Origin: Bacillus oleivorans
GTDB taxonomy: Bacteria; Bacillota; Bacilli; Bacillales; JC228
Reading direction: 5' to 3'
NCBI RefSeq assembly: GCF_900207585.1
Contig: NZ_OAOP01000001.1
Location: 1-64,000, forward strand
Length of the DNA: 64,000 bases
Shown piece by piece: positions 1 to 12,484 of this stretch. Numbering within the stretch: the stretch's first letter is position 1; each line of letters opens with the position of its first letter. The translations under genes were made by a program, and so were the position numbers. The notes beneath the pieces are model-generated. The model ran no database searches. It was not told where the DNA came from and saw only the letters and a list, made by a program, of their open reading frames with translations.

Positions 1-336
<336 letters not shown>

Positions 337-391
337 AGTGTTTGATATAGCTCTTAAAAAAATAGAATTAACGTTGACGCTTTTCTTTGTT

Positions 392-407
392 CAGTTTTCA
401 AGGAACA
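392..407 (-). promoter_or_regulatory. rrn leader boxA-like antitermination element
   Basis: On the minus strand this reads TGTTCCTTGAAAACTG, close to the boxA element of Bacillus rRNA leaders (TGTTCTTTGAAAACT). It lies between the tandem promoters and the 16S 5' end, where NusB/NusE-type antitermination complexes load. Confidence 0.7.
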
Positions 408-485
408 ATGAGTTACTCTTGTTGCCATGCGACGAGCTGAAAAATCACTTCTCGGAATACGCTCTGGCGCAGGAGCAAGATTTAT

Positions 486-514
486 ATTATATCGCACATA
501 ATATTATGTGTCAA
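486..514 (-). promoter_or_regulatory. rrn promoter P2 (SigA)
   Basis: The minus strand has a perfect -35 TTGACA (514-509), a 17-nt spacer and a perfect -10 TATAAT (491-486), about 150 nt upstream of the 16S 5' end. This is the promoter-proximal member of a tandem pair. Confidence 0.9.
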
Positions 515-576
515 TAATATTTTTTTGAAAATCTTCATTATGTTTAACTTGATAATCGCTCAACAGCGACTTTTAT

Positions 577-605
577 AATTTATCATCTATAGAGCCTAAA
601 GTCAA
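577..605 (-). promoter_or_regulatory. rrn promoter P1 (SigA), distal
   Basis: The minus strand has TTGACT (605-600), a 17-nt spacer and TAAATT (582-577). It is weaker than the downstream promoter. Tandem promoters are the usual arrangement for Bacillus rRNA operons. The remainder of 337-752 shows no gene. Confidence 0.55.
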
Positions 606-752
606 CGGTTTTATACGCTTTTTTATCTTCCATTTAATTCCTTGTTTTTCTAAACAAAAATCCTTTAATAATTTCTTTAAAGTGTTTACTCAATATAATA
701 TAAAAAAACATGTGCCTATCGACACATGTCCAAAGAATGTAATTAAGTAAAA

Positions 753-1829
753 CTATATTTTAATAATATAATCAATTAAATAAGCACGATTAGTTCGCAA
801 ATCTAGGAGCTGATCTGTTTTTTCGACTTTAATAATTGGCCTTAACGGTGATTTAGAATCAACAAACATCACATCTCCAATAGATCCGTCATTTAATTTA
901 ACAGTAGAACCTAATGAGAACTTCGCTACGTTTCTTAATAAAACCTGTACGATTTCGATATCAAATTTTCCAAAACTATCTTCAGTCATAATTTCAACGG
1001 CTTTAAACGGAGACAACCCTGTGGAAATTCCCTCTCCAGTACACATTTTATGATAAAAATCAGCAACTGCTATTATCCTGGAAAATTTATGTACTCTCTT
1101 TGCAGACTCCTTTAAAGGATAACCGCTGCCATCTAATCTCTCATGGTGTTGGAGGACTGCCAATTTAACCGCATCCTTTAAAGACGGTATGTTTTTTAGC
1201 AGATTATAGCTGTAGAGCGGATGCTTACGGATCTCTTCTTCCTCCTGGATTGAAAAATTTTTTCTTTTGTTAAGTACTTTTAGATCCACTTTTGAAAGGC
1301 CGCAATCCGCCATAACGCCTGCTAGAGCTACCTGTGCAGCTTCTCCAGACGGGATGTTTTGCTTTAAAGCCAGGTATCCGCTAATCAATCCAGTTGCAAC
1401 ACTATGATGGTAAAGATAGTTTTCTTGCTTTGTATAACGATGGATAAGCAGCAACTCGTTTGATTCATTATAAAAGCGGATGAGTAACGGAATCATTAAT
1501 TCTCTTATTTTTAAAATATTGATAGGAGATCCGGCTTGCCACTTTATAAATTCAGTTTTATAAACTTCTACAGCCTTCATGTAATCGGAATAAAAAGTAG
1601 TAAATTCAGTCTTTTTTATCGTTTCTTCATGTGACTCTATGTTAGGAAATGGATCGCCGTTTTCAAGTGTCTTTTCTATACTTACTTCCTCGATTAAAAA
1701 AGCCTGTAAAACCTCTAGGATATCATTCGTTATCACTGTTTTTTTAGTTACGAGCGGATGAACTGATTGAGAAAAAATATCCTCTTTTACGATACATCCT
1801 TCTATTAGGTCACGGCGTTTCACTTTCAT
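753..1829 (-). CDS. HD-GYP-like domain protein with altered HD dyad
   Basis: A 358-residue cytoplasmic protein. The start is placed at 1829, where an AGAGGTG ribosome binding site sits just upstream; an upstream in-frame ATG at 1865 would add 12 residues with no good site. The C-terminal half is an HD-GYP domain: a histidine at 142, the HHExxDGxGYP block at 228-238 and a later D257. HD-GYP enzymes hydrolyse cyclic di-GMP using a metal site. Here the HD dyad of the LLHDIGK motif reads MADCGLS, with Ala174-Asp175 in place of His-Asp, so catalysis is doubtful. It sits between gyrA and rrn, where B. subtilis has nothing. A nucleotide-binding or degenerate sensor role is possible. Confidence 0.8.
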   Translation of the reverse strand: MKVKRRDLIEGCIVKEDIFSQSVHPLVTKKTVITNDILEVLQAFLIEEVSIEKTLENGDPFPNIESHEETIKKTEFTTFYSDYMKAVEVYKTEFIKWQAGSPINILKIRELMIPLLIRFYNESNELLLIHRYTKQENYLYHHSVATGLISGYLALKQNIPSGEAAQVALAGVMADCGLSKVDLKVLNKRKNFSIQEEEEIRKHPLYSYNLLKNIPSLKDAVKLAVLQHHERLDGSGYPLKESAKRVHKFSRIIAVADFYHKMCTGEGISTGLSPFKAVEIMTEDSFGKFDIEIVQVLLRNVAKFSLGSTVKLNDGSIGDVMFVDSKSPLRPIIKVEKTDQLLDLRTNRAYLIDYIIKI

Positions 1830-1997
1830 ACGGACACCTCTAGTATGAAAATTCTTTATTTTCATTGTAAAGTTTTATCATTATACTTTCTATACGTATC
1901 TAAAATAATCTATAAAAAAAGTTCTTTAATTTTATTAAAAAAATGAAGGCTGAACCAGGTTCGAGTGATTTCTGCTTCAGCCTCTGAAAATAATACT

Positions 1998-4496
1998 TTA
2001 TGCTTCCTCTCCAGGATTGTCCTGAATTTCTTCATGATCTGGCTCTTCATCTTGAGCTTTTTCTTCTTCTTTTTCTACCTTTGCTACAGTTGCAACGTGA
2101 TCATTTTGCTCATCCAGTCTAATTAAGCGAACACCTTGCGTATTACGGCCCATAGTTGAAATATCATCAATCGCCATACGGATAAGAACACCATTCGCTG
2201 TAATAATCATTAAATCTTCTTCTCCCGTTACAGCCTTCATGCTTACCAGTTCACCATTTTTCTCCGTAATATTGCAGGTTTTGATTCCTTTCCCTCCCCG
2301 GCCTTGAATTCGATATTCTGTTGCAGGAGTACGCTTTCCATAACCATTCCTAGTGACAATTAATATTTCTGAATCCTCTTCTAAAATCTCCATGCCTACT
2401 ACTTCGTCGTCAGCGTCTAGGGTTATACCTTTAACACCCGATGCCGTACGACCCATTGAACGGACATCTGTTTCAGGAAAACGGATGAGCATTCCTTTCT
2501 TCGTACCAATAATCATTTCTTTTGTACCGTCGGTTAAACGAACAGAAATAAGTTCATCTTCTTCACGGAGTGAAACAGCAATTAATCCTGAATTACGAAT
2601 ATGGGCAAAAGACGATAGTGGTGAACGTTTAGAAATTCCGTGTTTTGTCGTAAAGAAAAGATACCAGTCGTCTACAAATTCCTCGACAGGAATAATAGCA
2701 TTCACCCATTCATCTTTATCTACTTCAAGAAGGTTGATGATAGGCAAACCTTTTGCAGTTCGGCTATACTCAGGGATTTCATATCCCTTAGCCCGATACA
2801 CTTTTCCTTTATTCGTAAAGAATAGAATGGTGTCATGAGTAGAAGTCGTTAACAAATGCTCGACAAAATCGTCTTCATTTGTTCCCATTCCCTGAACACC
2901 GCGTCCACCGCGTTTTTGTGAACGGTACGTAGATATTGGCAGACGTTTAATATAGCCATTATGAGTTAATGTAATAACGATATTTTCTCTTGGGATTAAA
3001 TCCTCGTCTTCAATATTCTCAACACCGCTAATTGTAATTTCAGTACGTCTTTCATCGTTAAAGCGTTCTTTTATCTCTGTTAGCTCTTCACGAATAATTT
3101 CAAGTACTTTTTCATCATCAGCCAAGATTGCTTTTAATTCTGCGATTAATTTAACTAATTCGTTATATTCTTCTTCAATCTTGTTTCTTTCAAGTCCTGT
3201 TAAACGCTGCAGACGCATATCTAAAATAGCTTGGGCTTGTTTTTCGGATAGATTGAATTGATTCATTAATCCTTCTCGTGCTATATCAGTTGTTTCAGAA
3301 GCACGAATCAGAGCAATAATTTCATCAATATGGTCTAGTGCAATCCTTAAGCCTTCTAGAATATGAGCTCTTGCTTCTGCTTTTTTAAGGTCAAATTCTG
3401 TACGCCTGCGGATTACAACTTTTTGATGATCCAAATAGTATTTAAGGGCTTGTTTAAGATTTAATACTTTTGGCTGTCCATCCACAAGAGCCAGCATATT
3501 AATACCAAAGCTCGTTTGCAGGGCTGTATGTTTATAAAGGTTATTAAGCAATACGTTGGCATTGGCATCTTTCCGTACCTCAATAACAATCCTCATACCA
3601 TCACGGTCAGACTCATCCCGTAAATCAGTAATTCCGTCAATTTTTTTATCGCGTACAAGCTCGGCTATTTTTTCAATAAGTCTAGCCTTATTTACTTGAT
3701 ATGGAATTTCATTCACGATAATGGTTTGCTTTCCGTTGGCTTTCTCTTCAATTTCAACTTTTGCCCGAATCGTAATAGAACCTTTCCCTGTTTCGAAGGC
3801 TTTGCGGATCCCGCTTCTCCCTAAAATGAGTCCGCCAGTCGGGAAATCTGGCCCTGGGATGTAATCCATCAGCTCTTGAATCGTGATATCTTCATCCTTA
3901 CTTAAAGCTAAAACTCCATCAATCACTTCACCAAGCTGATGAGGTGGAATATTTGTTGCCATACCCACAGCAATTCCTGATGTTCCATTGACTAAAAGGT
4001 TTGGAAAACGTGCTGGAAGTACAGCAGGTTCTCTTTCAGATCCATCATAGTTATCTTGATAGTCAATCGTATCCTTATGGATATCCCGCAGTAACTCCAT
4101 TGAAATTTTAGACATTCTTGCTTCTGTATACCGCATCGCTGCTGCGGAGTCACCATCGACTGAACCGAAGTTACCGTGACCATCTACTAGCATATATCGA
4201 TAGTTAAAATCCTGAGCCATCCGAACCATAGTATCATAAACCGCTGAGTCTCCATGAGGATGGTACTTACCAATAACTTCCCCAACGATACGTGCAGATT
4301 TTTTAAAAGGTTTATCAGCTCTCATTCCTAAGTCATGCATCGCATATAAAATTCTGCGGTGAACAGGTTTTAAACCATCCCTTACATCCGGAAGAGCACG
4401 GGAAACAATAACACTCATCGCATAATCAAGGAAAGATGAGCGCATTTCATGACTTATATTTACTTCCATTACGTTTGAATTTGGCGTTTCAGCCAT
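1998..4496 (-). CDS. gyrA: DNA gyrase subunit A
   Basis: An 832-residue subunit that cuts and rejoins DNA during ATP-driven negative supercoiling with GyrB. The start at 4496 (MAETPNSN) follows AAGGAGG by 9 nt. The catalytic tyrosine is Y123 in RYTEARM. The quinolone-determining region reads [10 protein letters not shown] with Ser84 and Asp88, so no classical fluoroquinolone-resistance substitution is seen at 84. The C-terminal wrapping domain carries a GyrA box written QKRGGRG and a second IQGRGGKG motif, and ends in an acidic tail. It is downstream of gyrB on the leading strand, separated by about 260 nt that contain a dispersed repeat. Confidence 0.98.
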   Translation of the reverse strand: MAETPNSNVMEVNISHEMRSSFLDYAMSVIVSRALPDVRDGLKPVHRRILYAMHDLGMRADKPFKKSARIVGEVIGKYHPHGDSAVYDTMVRMAQDFNYRYMLVDGHGNFGSVDGDSAAAMRYTEARMSKISMELLRDIHKDTIDYQDNYDGSEREPAVLPARFPNLLVNGTSGIAVGMATNIPPHQLGEVIDGVLALSKDEDITIQELMDYIPGPDFPTGGLILGRSGIRKAFETGKGSITIRAKVEIEEKANGKQTIIVNEIPYQVNKARLIEKIAELVRDKKIDGITDLRDESDRDGMRIVIEVRKDANANVLLNNLYKHTALQTSFGINMLALVDGQPKVLNLKQALKYYLDHQKVVIRRRTEFDLKKAEARAHILEGLRIALDHIDEIIALIRASETTDIAREGLMNQFNLSEKQAQAILDMRLQRLTGLERNKIEEEYNELVKLIAELKAILADDEKVLEIIREELTEIKERFNDERRTEITISGVENIEDEDLIPRENIVITLTHNGYIKRLPISTYRSQKRGGRGVQGMGTNEDDFVEHLLTTSTHDTILFFTNKGKVYRAKGYEIPEYSRTAKGLPIINLLEVDKDEWVNAIIPVEEFVDDWYLFFTTKHGISKRSPLSSFAHIRNSGLIAVSLREEDELISVRLTDGTKEMIIGTKKGMLIRFPETDVRSMGRTASGVKGITLDADDEVVGMEILEEDSEILIVTRNGYGKRTPATEYRIQGRGGKGIKTCNITEKNGELVSMKAVTGEEDLMIITANGVLIRMAIDDISTMGRNTQGVRLIRLDEQNDHVATVAKVEKEEEKAQDEEPDHEEIQDNPGEEA

Positions 4497-4649
4497 AAGG
4501 AAAAACCTCCTTAAGATCAAGCCCTAGATCAATAAATGGTTATAAAAAACTATGAAAAGCAGGATAGGGTCATATATCTATCCTGCCGTTCTAGGCGCTT
4601 TGCTTTTCTTTTTAGCCTTGACCCCAAACTGGGGCACTTCCGCTTTTCG

Positions 4650-4757
4650 TTTTTGTCTAGCTGCGGCGCCAAGCCCTGAGTTCTTAATCTGTCTCACTGT
4701 GGTGGCCAAAGACCGGCCATCCCTTTCTTATGTTTGTCAGGGCTGAGCGGCATCTTT
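4650..4757 (-). repeat. Dispersed Bacillaceae intergenic repeat
   Basis: Read on the minus strand, the segment begins CGAAAAGATGCCGCTCAGCC and ends GGCGCCGCAGCTAGACA. This resembles a family of short non-coding repeats that I recall from many Bacillus-group genomes, starting GAAAAGCGGAAGCGCC and ending GGCGCTGGAGCTAGACA. Related copies lie at 9876-9920 and 16133-16406. The ends are partly self-complementary. It fills the gyrB-gyrA gap; no protein is encoded. Confidence 0.6.
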
Positions 4758-4760
4758 TCG

Positions 4761-6704
<1,944 letters not shown>

Positions 6705-6723
6705 CTATCCCAATTCGTAACGA

Positions 6724-6954
6724 CTATAGGCTCTTAGCTCGACATCTTTTTTTCAATGTTTGGGAAGAAAAGGGGGATTGATAAATAAAATCTTTTGTCA
6801 CAACAAAGGATTTTATGACCCCTTTCGATAGCCTGTGTATTTTGTCGTTGTTATTTGTAATGAATTCCTTGATAAAACCTGACGATGATACATCAATGAT
6901 TGCAACGATATCATCAGTTCGAACAACCATTTCTTCTCCTACATGTAAATACAT
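6724..6954 (-). CDS. remB: Extracellular matrix regulator RemB-like (DUF370)
   Basis: A 76-residue protein starting MYLHVGEEMVVRTDDIVAII. In B. subtilis the same locus encodes RemB (YaaB), a small regulator linked to biofilm matrix genes. The start at 6954 has a GAGGTG ribosome binding site that overlaps the end of recF; only 8 nt separate the genes, so they are cotranscribed. Identification rests on N-terminal sequence, size and position between recF and gyrB. Confidence 0.85.
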   Translation of the reverse strand: MYLHVGEEMVVRTDDIVAIIDVSSSGFIKEFITNNNDKIHRLSKGVIKSFVVTKDFIYQSPFSSQTLKKRCRAKSL

Positions 6955-6962
6955 ACTGCACC

Positions 6963-8081
6963 TCAGGATATTTGGGTTAAAGTACCAGATTCCACATACC
7001 AAATGGTCGCATCATCTAATACTTCATGATCGATCCCTTCTGTACTTGTCGTTGTAACAAAGGTTTGAACCTTGCCTTGAATCGTATTCAAGAGATGAGA
7101 CTGCCGATGGTCATCTAACTCTGATAAAACATCATCCAAAAGGAGAATAGGGTATTCTCCAATTTCTTTATGGATTAATTCAATCTCAGCAAGTTTAACA
7201 GATAAGGCAGTTGTTCGTTGTTGCCCTTGAGAACCGTATGTTTGTACATTTTTATCATTCACATAAAATTCTAAATCGTCTCGATGTGGTCCTGTTAATG
7301 TTACACCGCGTTCCCATTCATTATCTCTTATTTTAGCAAATTTTTCTTGTAATCCCTCTATTATTTTCGACAATTGTTCATTTTCTGATACATGAACAGA
7401 AGGGCGATACCGAAGAGTCAATTTCTCTTTCCCGCTCGTAATTCCAGAATGAATTGGACCTGCCCAGCTCTCTAGAAGACGAATGAATTCAAAACGTTTT
7501 TGGATAATTTGGGCTGCTAATGTAACAAGCTGTTCAGTGTAAACATCCAACATCACATTATCTTTTGCTTTTGAAAGTTTTTGCATTTTTAAAAAGTGAT
7601 TCCGCTGTGAAAGAGCCTTCTGATACTGACTTAGAGTGTGTAAATAAACAGGAGAAACTTGTCCAATCTCCATATCAATAAATCGCCTTCTAATTTGCGG
7701 GTTTCCTTTGACGATATTGAGATCTTCAGGGGCAAACATAACTACGTTCATATGACCCACATAACGGCTTAGTTTTGATTGCTCAATATGATTGACTTTA
7801 GCTTTTTTTCCCTTTTTTGAAATTACAAGCTTCATAGGCAGAGAAGCATGTTTTTTTTGTATACTACCTTCTATTTTAGCATATTCTTGTTCCCAACGAA
7901 TCAATTCTTTATCTTGTGAAGTTCGATGAGACTTAGCCATGGCTAATACATAGATAGATTCCATGACATTAGTTTTGCCTTGCGCATTTTCGCCTTTAAT
8001 CACATGGATTTTATCGTCGAAATCGACCTCAAGATGCTCGTAATTCCTATAATTATTTAAAATCAGCTTTTTAATGTACAT
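6963..8081 (-). CDS. recF: DNA replication/repair protein RecF
   Basis: A 372-residue SMC-like ABC ATPase that helps load RecA at single-strand gaps. Walker A is GENAQGKTN near residue 30, and the signature and Walker B appear as [18 protein letters not shown] and [13 protein letters not shown]. The N-terminal [14 protein letters not shown] matches the family. It is 13 nt downstream of yaaA. Confidence 0.97.
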   Translation of the reverse strand: MYIKKLILNNYRNYEHLEVDFDDKIHVIKGENAQGKTNVMESIYVLAMAKSHRTSQDKELIRWEQEYAKIEGSIQKKHASLPMKLVISKKGKKAKVNHIEQSKLSRYVGHMNVVMFAPEDLNIVKGNPQIRRRFIDMEIGQVSPVYLHTLSQYQKALSQRNHFLKMQKLSKAKDNVMLDVYTEQLVTLAAQIIQKRFEFIRLLESWAGPIHSGITSGKEKLTLRYRPSVHVSENEQLSKIIEGLQEKFAKIRDNEWERGVTLTGPHRDDLEFYVNDKNVQTYGSQGQQRTTALSVKLAEIELIHKEIGEYPILLLDDVLSELDDHRQSHLLNTIQGKVQTFVTTTSTEGIDHEVLDDATIWYVESGTLTQIS

Positions 8082-8094
8082 CTTGAGTCTTCCT

Positions 8095-8307
8095 TCATTC
8101 TATAATTTCGAATTTGCCTACATCGGGGATCTCGATTTGATCTCCGGGCTTAAGTTTTCTTCCTCTCCGCTGCTCTATTTCTCCATTTACGTAAACTTGA
8201 TATTCTTCTAAATACCATTTAGCCAAACCGCCTGAACCAATAACATCAATCATTTTTAAAAATTGGCCTAATGTTACGTATTCCGTCTCAATTTGAATTG
8301 ATTGCAA
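8095..8307 (-). CDS. yaaA: S4-domain RNA-binding protein YaaA
   Basis: A 70-residue S4-like protein. The segment [19 protein letters not shown] with [10 protein letters not shown] is the RNA-binding S4 core. The longest ORF reaches 8385, but that extension has no counterpart in B. subtilis YaaA (71 aa). A TTG at 8307, preceded by AAAAGGGGCG, gives the expected size and an N-terminus ending in [13 protein letters not shown], so I choose it. It lies between dnaN and recF. The 324 nt up to dnaN show no other gene. Confidence 0.9.
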   Translation of the reverse strand: MQSIQIETEYVTLGQFLKMIDVIGSGGLAKWYLEEYQVYVNGEIEQRRGRKLKPGDQIEIPDVGKFEIIE

Positions 8308-8631
8308 AAAGAATCGCCCCTTTTCCTGTGGATAACGTATTTTCGTGTTGGACTTACTCCACGAATAGGCGTTTTTCCCTAACATTACTTTTATTAAGTA
8401 AAGGATACTTCGACTAGCAAGTTAATAGCTCCGATAAGCTTACAATCAAAATGATCCTTTTACCTCGATTGTGCCCTTTTGCAGGTATTTTATAATTTTC
8501 TGTTAAACAAAAAAGGAGCCGACCTCATTCAAAGCACCTCTAAGCACATTATTTCATGTTTACATCAGCAAACAATATAACTGTCTGTGTTTATTGGTTC
8601 TTAGAACTGATTGGGTCAGCTCAAATAATCA

Positions 8632-9768
8632 TTAAAATGTTCGAACAGGAAGGATTAACTGGAGAATAAAATCATTATCAATCGAACGAAGAACGAACGG
8701 TCTCATAGCTCCAGTAAAACTAATTTTAATTTCAGCAGAATCAATCGCTTTTAGTGCATCCATTAAATATTTTCCGCTAAAGGATATTTTTAATTCTTCG
8801 CCTGTAATAGATTGAGTTTGGACGATTTCAACTACTCGTCCTATTTCTGGCGAATCAGAGGAAATTTCAACTGACTCATTTCCTATTGTAGAAAATTTAA
8901 CAACATTATTTCTTCCTTCTCTTGCCAATAAAGAAGCACGGTCGATAGCTTGAAGGAATTCCTTCGCATTCAAAATAACGTCTGTTTTACTTTCGTTTGG
9001 AATCAGCCTGGAAGTATCCGGATAATTTCCTTCTAGCAATCTAGAAAAGAACAGTAAATTTTTTGTTTTAAATAGAATTTGGTTTTGGGTCAATACCATT
9101 TCAATTAGATCCTGGCTATCATCCAATATTTTATTTAATTCATTTAAGCTCTTTCCTGGAATTACAACACTATGGGAATGATTCAAATCACTTTCTAGCG
9201 GTGCTTTTCGCCATGCCAATCTATGACTGTCAGTTGCTACACAGGTTAATTCATTTTTTTCAATTCGCCAATGTACCCCTGTTAAGATTGGTCTCGTTTC
9301 AGAAGTTGAAACCGCAAATACAGTTTGTCGAATCATGGCTTTCAATAAATCAGTCGGCAGTTTATAAACCTCTTCTTCCTCAATTTGCGGTAACCGAGGG
9401 TATTCTTCTGCATCTAATCCATTAATAGAGAATTCTGCATTACCTGATTTAATAAAGGTTTGCAGATTATCCTTAACTTCAATCATTACTGTATCTTCTG
9501 GCAATTTACGAATAATATCGTTAAAGAATCTTGCCTGGAGAACAATGCTTCCTGTTCTTTCAATCTCAACGATAACATGTTCATCTTCTATTTTTGGGAT
9601 GATCGTTTCAATTGATATATCTGAGTCGCTGCCTGTAAGTGTAACACCTTCGTCTGTAACCAGCAGTTTGACACCTGTCAGAATTGGTATGGTCGTTCTC
9701 GAAGAAACAGCCTTCATTACATCCTGTAAGCTTTCAACAAACCGATCCCTCTGAATCGTAAATTTCAT
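8632..9768 (-). CDS. dnaN: DNA polymerase III beta sliding clamp
   Basis: A 378-residue clamp that encircles DNA and tethers the replicative polymerase. It starts MKFTIQRDRFVESLQDVMKA and ends in the family-typical LILPVRTF. The ATG at 9768 follows GGAGG by 9 nt. It is downstream of dnaA across the oriC unwinding region, as in all Bacillus. Confidence 0.98.
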   Translation of the reverse strand: MKFTIQRDRFVESLQDVMKAVSSRTTIPILTGVKLLVTDEGVTLTGSDSDISIETIIPKIEDEHVIVEIERTGSIVLQARFFNDIIRKLPEDTVMIEVKDNLQTFIKSGNAEFSINGLDAEEYPRLPQIEEEEVYKLPTDLLKAMIRQTVFAVSTSETRPILTGVHWRIEKNELTCVATDSHRLAWRKAPLESDLNHSHSVVIPGKSLNELNKILDDSQDLIEMVLTQNQILFKTKNLLFFSRLLEGNYPDTSRLIPNESKTDVILNAKEFLQAIDRASLLAREGRNNVVKFSTIGNESVEISSDSPEIGRVVEIVQTQSITGEELKISFSGKYLMDALKAIDSAEIKISFTGAMRPFVLRSIDNDFILQLILPVRTF

Positions 9769-9875
9769 AGATCTCGATCCTCCATTTTATTGGACATTGT
9801 GCCTTTTTTATTTATCCGTGCTTATTACGTTCTGCTTTACTAAAAGACTAAGCACAGAACTCCGAACTTTGATAC

Positions 9876-9920
9876 CTGTCTAGCTCAACGCGTGCTGCCC
9901 TCGGGCGCTTTCACTTTTCT
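9876..9920 (-). repeat. Short copy of the dispersed intergenic repeat
   Basis: The minus strand reads GAAAAGTGAAAGCGCCCGAG, then GGCAGCACGCGTTGAGCTAG and ACAG. It shares both ends with the repeat at 16133-16406, including the GCAGCACGCGT block at 16354-16364. It sits between dnaN and the oriC unwinding region. Confidence 0.55.
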
Positions 9921-9954
9921 CTATCATCTCACATTTTTTTCCTTTGTGAAATTG

Positions 9955-10115
9955 AAATGTAAAAATGATGGGTCTATTATTTATTTTTTTTAATAAAAAT
10001 ACAGTAATAATAGTACTAGGCGCTGTGAATTTGTGGATAAGTTCATTTTACGAAAGGAAACACAGCCTATCCACATGTGGACAGACTGTGCATATTCTAT
10101 GTCCAGTTATTCACA
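9955..10115. other. oriC unwinding region (incC-like) with DnaA boxes and DnaA-trios
   Basis: This dnaA-dnaN intergenic segment holds DnaA boxes at 10032-10040 (TTATCCACA on the minus strand), 10067-10075 (CTATCCACA), 10076-10084 (TGTGGACAG) and 10107-10115 (TTATTCACA). Reading toward dnaN, the strong box is followed by an imperfect box (AATTCACAG), a short GC linker and CTAGTACTATTATTACTG. The last part matches the DnaA-trio run of the B. subtilis basal unwinding system. Beyond it, 9955-10000 is strongly AT-rich and is the likely melting site. Confidence 0.85.
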
Positions 10116-10125
10116 ATACACACAT

Positions 10126-11472
10126 CTATATTTTAAGCATTTGTTTGATTTGTTTGAGCTGCTGTTGCAATTTCGGATCGGAATCTAGCATTTTCGAGAT
10201 TTTTTCATGAGCATGAATAACCGTTGTATGATCTCTTCCGCCAAATTCTTCACCAATTTTAGGTAATGAGAAATCAGTCAGCTCTCTCGACAAATACATC
10301 GCTATTTGTCTTGGAAAAGCGACAGATTGGGTCCGTTTTTTCGCTTTAAAATCTTCAAGTTTTACATTGAACTGTTCACCAACAACCCGCTGGATATCCA
10401 GGATTGTTACCACTTTTGGCTTAGAGCTTGGGATGATATCCTTTAGGGCCTCTGCAGCCAAATCTGCATTGATATCTTTATTGATTAAAGACGAATAGGC
10501 AACAACCCGTATTAACGCCCCTTCTAGCTCACGTATGTTTGAGTCAATTTGATTGGCTATATAAAGCATGACTTCATTTGGAATATCCAAACCTTCCGCT
10601 TTTGCCTTTTTTCTTAAAATTGCAATCCTAGTTTCTAAATCTGGAGGGGTAATATCAGTAATTAATCCCCATTCAAACCGTGAACGCAATCGTTCCTCTA
10701 ACGTAGGAATTTCTTTAGGTGGTCGATCACTTGATATGATAATTTGCTTACTTTCCTCGTGTAGTGTGTTAAACGTATGGAAAAACTCTTCTTGTGTTGA
10801 TTCTTTCCCTGCTAAAAACTGAATATCGTCAATTAACAATACATCCACATTTCGGTATTTATTTCGAAAATCAACCGCTTTGTTGTCTCGAATTGCATTA
10901 ATAAATTCATTCGTGAACTTTTCAGAGGATAAATAGACAACCTTCGCTTTTGGATTATGTTCAATTACATAGTGGCCAATCGAATGCATTAAATGCGTTT
11001 TTCCTAATCCTACGCCCCCATATATAAATAAGGGATTATAAGCCTTTGCAGGAGCTTCTGCAACAGCTAGTGAAGCTGCGTGAGCAAACCGGTTACCGGA
11101 TCCAATGACAAATGTATCGAACGTATATTTAGGATTCAGCATACTTTGCGGAATGTCAGCTGGCTCATCCGCAGCTTCAGCCCTTTTTGAAGGGAGAATT
11201 ACATCGAAATCATCCTCTTGTTTATTCTGTGGAATGATAAATCTTACTTCAAGTCTCTCACCTATGAGATCAAAAAGGATATTCGATACGAGCTGACTGT
11301 AATGACCCTCCAGCCAATCGCGGGCAAACTCATTTGGTGCTACCACATCGAGGGTATCATCTTTTAATGCATGAGCTTTTGTCGATTTTAGCCACGTTTC
11401 GTAGCTAGGCTTACTGATCTTTTTTTTGACATTCTCCAGTACCTTATCCCACAGGTCATCTAAATTTTTCAA
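10126..11472 (-). CDS. dnaA: Chromosomal replication initiator DnaA
   Basis: A 448-residue AAA+ initiator that binds the DnaA boxes on both sides of its own gene. The domains are an N-terminal interaction domain, a linker, an AAA+ core with Walker [10 protein letters not shown] and Walker [10 protein letters not shown], and a C-terminal helix-turn-helix with the signature [15 protein letters not shown]. The start codon is TTG at 11472, 9 nt after AAGGAGG; no ATG in frame fits the family N-terminus. A TTG start may limit DnaA synthesis. Confidence 0.98.
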   Translation of the reverse strand: MKNLDDLWDKVLENVKKKISKPSYETWLKSTKAHALKDDTLDVVAPNEFARDWLEGHYSQLVSNILFDLIGERLEVRFIIPQNKQEDDFDVILPSKRAEAADEPADIPQSMLNPKYTFDTFVIGSGNRFAHAASLAVAEAPAKAYNPLFIYGGVGLGKTHLMHSIGHYVIEHNPKAKVVYLSSEKFTNEFINAIRDNKAVDFRNKYRNVDVLLIDDIQFLAGKESTQEEFFHTFNTLHEESKQIIISSDRPPKEIPTLEERLRSRFEWGLITDITPPDLETRIAILRKKAKAEGLDIPNEVMLYIANQIDSNIRELEGALIRVVAYSSLINKDINADLAAEALKDIIPSSKPKVVTILDIQRVVGEQFNVKLEDFKAKKRTQSVAFPRQIAMYLSRELTDFSLPKIGEEFGGRDHTTVIHAHEKISKMLDSDPKLQQQLKQIKQMLKI

Positions 11473-11584
11473 AAATCAAACCCTCCTTTGCCCGCAACCT
11501 TTCTCTTTTTTTTCGTTACGAGTTATGTAAAGAATTTTCTTTACAACACAAACATATATTCTAGCAATCTTTAAAGCTAGAAAC

Positions 11585-11628
11585 GGCTTCAGAATAGAGA
11601 CACCATACATTTATCTCTATCCGAAGCC
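11585..11628. repeat. Imperfect inverted repeat in the dnaA upstream region
   Basis: GGCTTC-AGAATAGAGA pairs with TCTCTAT-CCGAAGCC across a loop of about 12 nt, about 115 nt upstream of the dnaA start. There is no T-run in the dnaA direction. It may fold in the dnaA leader or mark a promoter or operator. The role is unknown. Confidence 0.45.
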
Positions 11629-11673
11629 CTAGAAAATCATTGAATTAAATATAAAAATGAAAGCTGAATAAAA

Positions 11674-11990
11674 TGTGGATAAAAATATAATAAGGAAAAA
11701 AACAGACTTTTCGACAATACGCACTACATGTGGACAACTTTTATTAAGAGGTTGGGGAAAAGTATCCACACGATATCCACAGGTTGTGGATAAAAGGATT
11801 GTTCACAACGAATTATCCTCAAGTAAAACAAGATAATCATACCAAATTGTTCTTTTATTCGCAATGCATTTCTTGCATTATCCACAAGAAAAGCAATTTG
11901 TGAGTATCTTTTTTCCACATGAAGATAATTTGTGCAAAAAATGTCGGAAACCTGTGTGGATAATGAAAAATTTGTCGAATATTATCCACA
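11674..11990. other. oriC DnaA-box cluster upstream of dnaA (incA/incB-like)
   Basis: Perfect DnaA boxes (TTATCCACA or its complement) lie at 11674-11682, 11785-11793, 11878-11886, 11955-11963 and 11982-11990. Near-matches are at 11729-11737 (TGTGGACAA), 11762-11770 and 11773-11781. With the boxes downstream of dnaA this forms the bipartite Bacillus origin. DnaA-ATP binding here also represses dnaA in the family. 11991-12088 has no recognised feature. Confidence 0.9.
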
Positions 11991-12088
11991 ATCATAATAA
12001 TATGTTATTTAGCTGTTGTATAACAGGTGGTGCTAATATTTAAATTAATTTAATTGAATTTCTATAATTTAGGTGTAAAGAAAGAGCC

Positions 12089-12117
12089 TTGACATTGGTA
12101 GGGCTGATACTTATAAT
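12089..12117 (+). promoter_or_regulatory. SigA promoter for rpmH-rnpA
   Basis: A perfect TTGACA (12089-12094), a 17-nt spacer and a perfect TATAAT (12112-12117), about 55 nt upstream of the rpmH start. Confidence 0.9.
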
Positions 12118-12172
12118 GAGAAAGAATGTCTTTTAAGCAGCAAATTGTTATTCCTCGGAGGAGGTGTCATAC

Positions 12173-12307
12173 ATGAAAAGAACATACCAACCTAATAAAC
12201 GTAAAAGAAGCAAAGTACATGGCTTCCGTCAGCGTATGAGCACAGCTAATGGACGTAAAGTATTAGCGCGCCGTCGCCGCAGAGGAAGAAAAGTACTTTC
12301 TGCATAA
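12173..12307 (+). CDS. rpmH: 50S ribosomal protein L34
   Basis: A 44-residue, very basic protein reading [18 protein letters not shown] and ending RGRKVLSA, the invariant L34 pattern. GGAGGAGGTG lies 8 nt before the ATG. First gene right of the origin, in the conserved rpmH-rnpA-spoIIIJ-jag order. Confidence 0.98.
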   Translation: MKRTYQPNKRKRSKVHGFRQRMSTANGRKVLARRRRRGRKVLSA

Positions 12308-12308
12308 G

Positions 12309-12338
12309 CCACTGAATAGGATCAGTGGTCTTTTTTTT
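12309..12338 (+). terminator. Intrinsic terminator or attenuator after rpmH
   Basis: CCACTGA pairs with TCAGTGG over a 6-nt loop, followed by TC and eight T. It would let L34 be made in excess of RNase P protein. Confidence 0.85.
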
Positions 12339-12484
12339 ACTTAGAAAAATAGAGATTTTATCGTTTGCGTGGCAGCATGATACGGAAAACAGAGTATTTA
12401 GAGGTTACGTTTGACTGATATTTTATGATTTTGGAAATCCTTCTGATTAGTAGAAATAAACTTTTAGTTGAGACAGGTGTTTTC

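Noticed and set aside
2353-2838. A 161-codon ORF opposite gyrA
   Set aside because: It is the antisense shadow of gyrA, Ser/Ile-rich as such frames usually are, with no ribosome binding site.
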